From Laceyella putida (GTDB lineage Bacteria; Bacillota; Bacilli; Thermoactinomycetales; Thermoactinomycetaceae), in NCBI RefSeq assembly GCF_042665195.1, contig NZ_JBHTBW010000019.1, positions 124,001-188,000 of the forward strand: a stretch of DNA of 64,000 nucleotides. The letters are read 5' to 3'. Both the position numbers and the translations under genes were made by a program. Shown here piece after piece: positions 58,893 to 64,000 of this stretch. A model generated the notes under the pieces. It had not been told where the DNA came from. It saw only the letters and a list, made by a program, of their open reading frames with translations, and searched no databases. Position 1 is the first letter of the stretch; every line of letters begins with the position of its first letter.

Positions 58893-59861
58893 CTAACTGG
58901 TGTGAGCCAAATGGGAAGCTTGATGAACGTGTTGTTCCTGTTCCAGGGCATCCAGTTCACGCATCCGCACAAAAGCGGCGATAGCCACTTCTACTTGGTC
59001 ATCGGCAGGTTCTTTGGTCGTGAGCTTTTGCAGCCATAAGCCGGGATATCCCAAATAGGTGAGGACGGGTATATCGCGCACGGCATTGGTCAAGCGAAGC
59101 AATTCATATGAGATGCCAATCACGACCGGAAGCAACAACAATCTCGTGGCGATGCGATCCCATACCCCGTCGTAACTGAAGAAAGAGTATAGAATCACAC
59201 CGACGATAATACTGAGAATGATAAAGCTGCTGCCGCAACGGTAATGAAGGGTAGAATATTTTTGCACATTGGTTACTGTTAATTCTTCCCCATGTTCAAA
59301 GGCTGTAATCACCTTATGTTCTGCCCCGTGGTACTGAAAGAGCCGTTTGATCAGGGGTGTTTGCGAGATCAACCACAGATAGGAAAGGAGCAAGAGGGTT
59401 TTGATCGCTCCTTCGATCAAGTTTTGAATGATAAGGTTTTGTACAAACCGATCAAACAACACACTGGCCAAAAAGGCGGGAATGGCCGTGAATAGAACTT
59501 TGCCAAAGAGAAATGACAGGATGCCCACCACGGTCACACCGATGATCATGGTCCAATTGGATTGTTTCGACCCCGTTGCCCCTTCTTCTTCCGAACCGTC
59601 GGATTGATCCAGTTCATATTTCTCGGAAGCGAATTGCAGGTGTTTGGCCCCAGTGGCGCTGGCCGAGATTAAGGCGACGATTCCCCGGAGAAAAGGAACC
59701 TTCATGAGAAAGTTTAGCATTGGAGTCGTTGTTTTTTTGCATTCGAATAACTCGATGTTGCCATCTTTACGACGAACGGCAGTGACTTGGGAGTGCTGAC
59801 CGCCAAACATCACACCTTCAATAACGGCTTGTCCGCCATAGGCAATGGGTTTACCTGACAC
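58893..59861 (-). CDS. yqhQ: DUF1385 membrane protein YqhQ
   Basis: 322 residues from GTG 59861, 7 nt after AAGGTGGTG; the TTG further upstream lacks a ribosome site. The N-terminus PIAYGGQAVIEGVMFGG and the block QYHGAEHKVITAFEHGEELT are hallmarks of DUF1385, together with about four membrane segments. Function of the family is unknown, though the conserved His/Glu in GAEHK suggests metal or substrate binding. It is divergent from the aroQ-peptidase-efp group, as in related Firmicutes. Confidence 0.93.
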   Translation of the reverse strand: MSGKPIAYGGQAVIEGVMFGGQHSQVTAVRRKDGNIELFECKKTTTPMLNFLMKVPFLRGIVALISASATGAKHLQFASEKYELDQSDGSEEEGATGSKQSNWTMIIGVTVVGILSFLFGKVLFTAIPAFLASVLFDRFVQNLIIQNLIEGAIKTLLLLSYLWLISQTPLIKRLFQYHGAEHKVITAFEHGEELTVTNVQKYSTLHYRCGSSFIILSIIVGVILYSFFSYDGVWDRIATRLLLLPVVIGISYELLRLTNAVRDIPVLTYLGYPGLWLQKLTTKEPADDQVEVAIAAFVRMRELDALEQEQHVHQASHLAHTS

Positions 59862-59967
59862 GTAGGTGCACCACCTTGTTGTAATTAGCAATCATGCAAT
59901 GTGTATTTATTCTAACACAATGTGTTGGGAAGTGTGAGAGGAGAGAAAATTTGGAGGATCAGAGAGC

Positions 59968-60051
59968 GTGAATGTACTATATCAATTGTACAAGCGAGCA
60001 GGGGATTCCTGCTTGATGAACGAGGAAACGCTTTCATTTAGGGCGGCATGA
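59968..60051 (+). CDS. Possible 27-aa peptide
   Basis: GTG 59968 lies 10 nt after GGAGG and opens a 27-codon frame (MNVLYQLYKRAGDSCLMNEE then TLSFRAA). It occupies the place of yqhR in Bacillus but shows no membrane segments and no likeness to it. Support is only the ribosome site; it may be spurious. The remaining bases between yqhQ and aroQ hold a TACAAT box near 60130 that could drive aroQ. Confidence 0.25.
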   Translation: MNVLYQLYKRAGDSCLMNEETLSFRAA

Positions 60052-60167
60052 CCCATGGACAAAAATGCCGGTTCATGGGAAAATATAAAATTGCCTGGAG
60101 AACGATATCAAGGATGCTCATTTTTGTGTTACAATGGCGAAAGAGTTGCGGGGAGGTGGGTAGAGTG

Positions 60168-60620
60168 GTGAATGTCCTCGTATTGCATGGTCCAAATCTC
60201 AACCGCTTAGGCAAGCGCGAAAAAGCGATTTACGGTCAAACGACGTTGGATGCGATAAATGAACGCCTCATCCAAAAAGGGCAAGAATGGGGCCTCCGTG
60301 TCGCTTGTTATCAAAGCAACATAGAAGGGGAATTAATCGATCGGATTCATCATGCCGAAGGGAAATATGATTACATAGTGTTTAACCCAGGTGCTTATAC
60401 CCATTATAGTTATGCCTTGCGTGATGCGATCGCTGCTGTCGATGTACCCGTGATCGAAGTTCATTTGTCCAATATTCACGCCCGTGAATCTTTTCGACAT
60501 ACCTCTGTAACCGCCCCCGTATCGCGTGGACAGATCATGGGATTCGGTGCGTTGAGTTATGAGCTTGCTTTAGCTGCGATCAGGGAGATGGCTAGCCCAA
60601 ACATGGACCATGAGGGGTGA
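60168..60620 (+). CDS. aroQ: Type II 3-dehydroquinate dehydratase
   Basis: 150 residues. Converts 3-dehydroquinate to 3-dehydroshikimate in aromatic amino-acid synthesis. Visible: HGPNLNRLGKRE (with the active Arg loop) at residues 7-18, NPGAYTHYSYALRDA near 75 and VEVHLSNIHARE-type text near 100. The start is GTG 60168, about 8 nt after GGGGAGGTGG; the longer frame to 60048 runs through the promoter-like region. First gene of aroQ-yqhT-efp, an order shared with Bacillus. Confidence 0.96.
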   Translation: MNVLVLHGPNLNRLGKREKAIYGQTTLDAINERLIQKGQEWGLRVACYQSNIEGELIDRIHHAEGKYDYIVFNPGAYTHYSYALRDAIAAVDVPVIEVHLSNIHARESFRHTSVTAPVSRGQIMGFGALSYELALAAIREMASPNMDHEG

Positions 60621-60625
60621 AGAGA

Positions 60626-61696
60626 ATGGAACAGCGCATTTTGAGGCTGAGAGAGAAACTGACAGAGCAGGGAATTGAAGCGCTTTTGGTCAGTCATCCT
60701 ATGAATCGGCGGTATTTGAGCGGATTTACGGGATCGGCCGGCGTGGTGTTGGTAACGGCCTCGGAGCAGATCTTGATAACCGATTTCCGCTATGTGATCC
60801 AGGTGCAAGAACAGGCGCCCCATATGACCTTGGTGCAACATCAAGGCGCGATTTATCAAACGGTGGGAGATCAATGCCGAAAATTGGGGATCACGACGTT
60901 GGCCTTTGAACAAGAGCATCTGACCTTTGCCGAATTCTTGCAGTTGAAAGAAGCGGCCGGCCAAATCAAACTGTTACCAACCAGTGGCGTTGTGAAAGAG
61001 TTGCGCATGGTCAAAGATGCGGCCGAGTTGGCGGTGATGAAAGAAGCCGCCCGGATTGCCGATGAGGCCTTCAGCAAGATTTTGGGGGAAATCAAGCCAG
61101 GCGTGCGTGAAAACGAGATTGCCTTTAAGCTTGAATTCACCATGCGCGAAATGGGCGCGACATCCTCTTCATTCGACATGATTGTCGCATCGGGCAAACG
61201 TTCCGCGTTACCGCACGGGGTTGCAAGTGACAAAGTGTTAGAACACGGCGATCTGGTGACACTAGACTTTGGAGCCTATTTTCAAGGTTACGCTTCAGAC
61301 ATCACGCGTACGGTCATGTTAGGGAAACCGAGCGAGAAACAAAAAGAGATTTATGATATTGTATTAGAGGCAGGCAAACGTACGATTGAAGCGCTTCGCC
61401 CCGGAATGACCGGGAAAGAGGCGGATGCGATTGCCCGTGATTATATCAGCGCTCATGGCTATGGTGAATATTTTGGTCATAGCACGGGTCATGGCCTCGG
61501 TATGGAAGTGCATGAACTTCCCATGCTCTCATCCCGGGGGGAAACGGTGCTTGCGCCAAATATGGTTGTAACAGTAGAACCAGGCATTTATCTGCCGGAG
61601 CTCGGTGGTGTCCGGATTGAAGATGATGTGGTTATCACTGAAACTGGCTGTGAAGTGCTCACCCACTCCAACAAAGAATTGATCGTAATTGATTAA
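60626..61696 (+). CDS. yqhT: Xaa-Pro aminopeptidase family protein (YqhT)
   Basis: 356 residues, M24 metallopeptidase. N-terminal creatinase-like domain (RYLSGFTGSAGVVLV), then the pita-bread domain with the five metal ligands: two Asp in TLDFGAYFQGYASDITR near 210-225, His in GHSTGHGLGMEVHE near 285, and two Glu in VEPGIYLPE and RIEDDVV. It removes N-terminal residues before proline in cytosolic peptide turnover. ATG 60626 is well spaced from GAGGGGTGA, which overlaps the aroQ end. efp follows 20 nt later. Confidence 0.94.
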   Translation: MEQRILRLREKLTEQGIEALLVSHPMNRRYLSGFTGSAGVVLVTASEQILITDFRYVIQVQEQAPHMTLVQHQGAIYQTVGDQCRKLGITTLAFEQEHLTFAEFLQLKEAAGQIKLLPTSGVVKELRMVKDAAELAVMKEAARIADEAFSKILGEIKPGVRENEIAFKLEFTMREMGATSSSFDMIVASGKRSALPHGVASDKVLEHGDLVTLDFGAYFQGYASDITRTVMLGKPSEKQKEIYDIVLEAGKRTIEALRPGMTGKEADAIARDYISAHGYGEYFGHSTGHGLGMEVHELPMLSSRGETVLAPNMVVTVEPGIYLPELGGVRIEDDVVITETGCEVLTHSNKELIVID

Positions 61697-61716
61697 AAAA
61701 ATGGAGGAAAGTCAAG

Positions 61717-62274
61717 ATGATTAGCGTTAACGATTTTCGTACTGGTTTGACCATTGAGCTGGACGGCGACGTATGGCAAGTAATAGAGTTCCAACATGTG
61801 AAACCGGGAAAAGGGGCGGCCTTTGTCCGTTCCAAACTGCGTAACCTGCGCAACGGAAATATCCAAGAGCGCACCTTCCGTGCGGGGGAGAAAGTGCAAA
61901 AAGCGCTGGTGGAAACCCGCCAAATGCAATACCTGTATGAGAGCGGCGGCGAATATACCTTCATGGATAACGAAACCTATGACCAAATCACGCTTCCTGC
62001 TGAGCGGTTAGAATATGAATTGAATTTCCTGCAAGAAAACATGAACGTGCAAATCGTTTCCTTTAAAGGGGAGACGATCGGGATCCAATTGCCAAACACC
62101 GTTGAATTGGAAGTGGTGGATACGGAACCGGGCATCAAAGGGGACACGGCAACGGGTGGCAGCAAATCGGCAACCCTGTCCACAGGCTTTACGGTGCAAG
62201 TGCCGCTCTTCATCAACATTGGTGATCGCCTCATCATTGATACCCGCAGTGGTCAATATGTTTCCCGCGCTTAA
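61717..62274 (+). CDS. efp: Elongation factor P
   Basis: 185 residues, full length. EF-P enters stalled ribosomes at proline runs and speeds peptide-bond formation. Three beta-barrel domains are evident; the tip loop in domain I reads VKPGKGAAFVR, with Lys at the place modified in other bacteria. The C-terminal GDRLIIDTRSGQYVSRA is the standard ending. ATG follows AAATGGAGGAAAG. Third gene of the aroQ-yqhT-efp group; a hairpin terminator follows. Confidence 0.98.
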   Translation: MISVNDFRTGLTIELDGDVWQVIEFQHVKPGKGAAFVRSKLRNLRNGNIQERTFRAGEKVQKALVETRQMQYLYESGGEYTFMDNETYDQITLPAERLEYELNFLQENMNVQIVSFKGETIGIQLPNTVELEVVDTEPGIKGDTATGGSKSATLSTGFTVQVPLFINIGDRLIIDTRSGQYVSRA

Positions 62275-62290
62275 TCGAGTCATCGGATGC

Positions 62291-62324
62291 AAAACCTCTG
62301 AAGCCAACGCGCTCCAGAGGTTTT
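62291..62324 (+). terminator. Rho-independent terminator after efp
   Basis: A perfect 10-bp stem AAAACCTCTG/CAGAGGTTTT with a 14-nt loop. Confidence 0.75.
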
Positions 62325-62349
62325 ACTTTCATGGGAGGAGGAGTTTCGC

Positions 62350-63507
62350 ATGAAAATCGTGTCGATTGAACCCACGCCAAGTCCCAATGTGATGAAGTGC
62401 AACTTGGATGAAACGTTGCCTGCCGGCACAAGTTATAATGTGACAAAAGAGACAATGGCCAACGCTCCGCTCCATTTGCAACGTTTGCTGCGGATCGAAG
62501 GGGTGAAGAGCCTGTTCCAAGTACTGGATTTCATCTCCATTGAACGCCACCCCAAAGCGGATTGGCCAAGCGTGTTGGCGCAAGTGCGTGAAGAATTGGG
62601 GGATGCGACTGGACCCGCCTTTCCTGCCGATGCGGATGATGGGAGGGCGGGCTTAGAAGCCTTTGGCGAAGTCCAAGTCTTTATCCAGAAATTGAAAGGC
62701 ATCCCGATGCAAGTGAAGTGTGTGAAAAACGGCGAAGAGTTTCGTTTTGGTTTGCCGGAACGGTTTAAAGCGTCGGTGATGAAAGCCCAGGCGGCGACAA
62801 GCAATTTGGTGTTTGAGCGTGAATGGGTGGAACAGCGTCCGCGATACGGGAATGTGCATGAAGTGGGCGAGCAAGTCGTTGAAGAACTGGCCGCCGCTTA
62901 TGATGAGGTGCGGTTGACCCAAATGGTTGAACGGGCTTTTCAACCGGAACAAGAACGAAAAGAGCACAAGATGACCAAAGCGGAAGTGATGCGGGCGTTT
63001 ACTAAAGAGTCATGGGAGAAACGGTATGCGGCCTTGGAGCAATATGAACCGACGCTGGAAGAACTTGAGGTCTTGGACCGGGCCCTTGACGATCCGAAAG
63101 CAGCTATTCGCCGGTTGGCGGTGGTTTATCTTGGTTTTATCGGGGGCAAAGAAGTATTGCCTTATGTGATCCGGGCCTTACGGGACGCCTCGCCGATCGT
63201 CCGCCGCACTGCGGGTGATACTTTGTCTGACATCGGCGACCCGGCAGCGACACCGGCGATGTGCGTTGCGCTCAAGGACCCCAACAAGCTGGTTCGTTGG
63301 CGCGCGGCCCGATTCCTCTATGAAGTGGGGGATGAATCTGCTTTGCCGGCGCTTAAGGAAGCAGTGAATGACCCTGAATTTGAGGTGCGTCTGCAAGCAC
63401 AGATGGCTTTGGAACGGATCGAACGCGGAGAAGAAGCCAGCGGCACCGTTTGGCAACAGATGATGAAACGGATGGAAGAAGAGAAAAAGGGAAAAGGAAC
63501 GGAATAA
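62350..63507 (+). CDS. Nfu-N/HEAT-repeat protein, conserved virulence factor C (YpgR)-like
   Basis: 385 residues. Residues 1-90 form an Nfu N-terminal-type domain (VSIEPTPSPNVMKCNLDE and LLRIEGVKSLFQVLDF), without the Fe-S Cys pair of true Nfu proteins. The middle has a second conserved part, and the C-terminal 150 residues are HEAT-like helical repeats (AIRRLAVVYLGFIGGKEVLP, IVRRTAGDTLSDIGDP, LVRWRAARFLYEVGDE). This layout is that of S. aureus CvfC and B. subtilis YpgR, whose function is unclear. ATG follows GGGAGGAGG. Single gene, with a terminator after it. Confidence 0.9.
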   Translation: MKIVSIEPTPSPNVMKCNLDETLPAGTSYNVTKETMANAPLHLQRLLRIEGVKSLFQVLDFISIERHPKADWPSVLAQVREELGDATGPAFPADADDGRAGLEAFGEVQVFIQKLKGIPMQVKCVKNGEEFRFGLPERFKASVMKAQAATSNLVFEREWVEQRPRYGNVHEVGEQVVEELAAAYDEVRLTQMVERAFQPEQERKEHKMTKAEVMRAFTKESWEKRYAALEQYEPTLEELEVLDRALDDPKAAIRRLAVVYLGFIGGKEVLPYVIRALRDASPIVRRTAGDTLSDIGDPAATPAMCVALKDPNKLVRWRAARFLYEVGDESALPALKEAVNDPEFEVRLQAQMALERIERGEEASGTVWQQMMKRMEEEKKGKGTE

Positions 63508-63516
63508 GATCGATGG

Positions 63517-63558
63517 GGATAATCCTTCGTTGTCTCACAAGGGTTATCCTTCTCTTTT
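63517..63558 (+). terminator. Rho-independent terminator
   Basis: GGATAATCCTT pairs with AAGGGTTATCC (one G-U), followed by TTCTCTTTT. Confidence 0.75.
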
Positions 63559-63567
63559 GGCGTTAGT

Positions 63568-63604
63568 AAAAAGCCCGCCTTAAGGTAGAGTAGACGGGCT
63601 TTTT
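63568..63604. terminator. Bidirectional terminator
   Basis: A 10-bp stem AAAAAGCCCG/CGGGCTTTTT between convergent genes. Confidence 0.8.
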
Positions 63605-63609
63605 ACCTA

Positions 63610-64000
63610 TTAACTTTCCTGGGCTTTTGAGGAGGCGGAAGGATGAGATTTTGCCAAGAATAAACGACGATATCGCTTCTGTACTGATTGAAAATAGATT
63701 TGCAGTTTCTTGTAAAAATAAACAGATACTTTTCCGGCCAAGGCCGCAAATCCCAAAGCGACAATCAGACTTAGAAAGCGCGGAACTTCATAGGGGCCGA
63801 ACTGAAATGGAATTGAAGCTCCAAATGTATGCATAAGTCCCGCGAGCAGAATGGCAATGGCGGCGATGGCGAATGAAAAACTGACTCCGCCCAAAAATAC
63901 GGTGACGACCGGGCTGGTCATGCTCGTTGTCGCGAAGAAAACCGTTTTTCTAAACAAAAAGGAGGGGCGTGTTGACTTTTGTTTGAGATAATATTCCCCA
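63610..64000 (-). CDS. Membrane protein of unknown function (5' end outside window)
   Basis: The frame is open to the right edge of the window (EYYLKQKSTRPSFLFRKTVF before the first possible TTG at 63957), and that TTG has no ribosome site, so the gene most likely starts beyond 64000. The visible part has two or three hydrophobic segments (VVTVFLGGVSFSFAIAAIAI and FLSLIVALGFAALAGKV) and a basic C-terminal tail. I do not recognise it; its position after efp would suit a YqhR-type protein, but the sequence does not clearly match. Confidence 0.6.
   Translation of the reverse strand, partial: GEYYLKQKSTRPSFLFRKTVFFATTSMTSPVVTVFLGGVSFSFAIAAIAILLAGLMHTFGASIPFQFGPYEVPRFLSLIVALGFAALAGKVSVYFYKKLQIYFQSVQKRYRRLFLAKSHPSASSKAQES

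Overview
The window is a stretch of chromosome from a low-to-medium G+C, endospore-forming Firmicute. Gene content and order follow the Bacillus subtilis yqh/gcv region (yqhG-yqhH-gcvT-gcvPA-gcvPB, lipM, mntR, yqhO, yqhQ, aroQ, yqhT, efp). Separate secD and secF, a homogentisate dioxygenase, GTG/TTG starts and roughly 50% G+C look most like Thermoactinomycetaceae (Laceyella/Thermoactinomyces). That placement is inferred from protein resemblance, not from a search.

Layout. 1-5 kb: secD (partial), secF, recJ, apt, then a decayed locus with a GNAT acetyltransferase stub, an IS200/IS605-type remnant and a 49-aa gene. 5-13.3 kb: a beta-helix/AAA-like fusion protein, two tandem FMN azoreductases, two membrane proteins, signal peptidase I with a MITE-like palindrome inserted at its stop codon, and a homogentisate dioxygenase/flavin-reductase pair. 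13.4-21.4 kb: typA, an amino-acid exporter divergent from a LysR regulator, and a heterodimeric ABC exporter. 21.5-27.5 kb: a Fur-type feoA-feoB operon with its small Cys-rich partner, NADH oxidase behind two Rex-type operators, and a dGTPase-family gene. 27.6-32.8 kb: an amino-acid ABC importer whose binding-protein gene is separated from its permease/ATPase genes by zwf and a cyclase gene. 33-34.3 kb: a nucleotidyltransferase-like/XRE gene pair resembling a toxin-antitoxin module. 34.3-41.2 kb: yqhG-yqhH divergent from the glycine-riboswitch-controlled gcvT-gcvPA-gcvPB operon. 41.4-46.8 kb: split chromate transporter, 2,4-dienoyl-CoA reductase, and glcT-ptsG with an antiterminator (RAT) hairpin. 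46.9-55.4 kb: exported GH3 hexosaminidase, SDR reductase, octanoyltransferase lipM, a membrane-anchored pseudokinase, D-amino acid transaminase, a metallophosphoesterase and a GpsB-like protein. 55.6-64 kb: FMN reductase, mntR, patatin-like yqhO, a PrcB-like gene split by a 406-bp IS605-type derivative, the yqhP/yqhQ region, aroQ, Xaa-Pro peptidase, efp, a Nfu-N/HEAT protein and a partial membrane protein.

Most of the window is core metabolism (glycine cleavage with lipoate supply, glucose uptake, iron and manganese homeostasis, redox balance) under recognisable regulation: glycine riboswitch, GlcT RAT, Fur-type and Rex-type sites. The least ordinary material is the small-mobile-element layer. 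One IS605-type derivative can be delimited to the base, and removing it on paper restores the reading frame of the gene it splits. A second locus 53 kb away shares the same RNA-stem motif with a different, still fully paired stem. A palindromic MITE sits on the signal-peptidase stop codon. Three uncommon proteins stand out: the beta-helix/degenerate-AAA fusion, the membrane pseudokinase, and the nucleotidyltransferase-like/XRE pair. No tRNA, rRNA, CRISPR array or prophage was seen.
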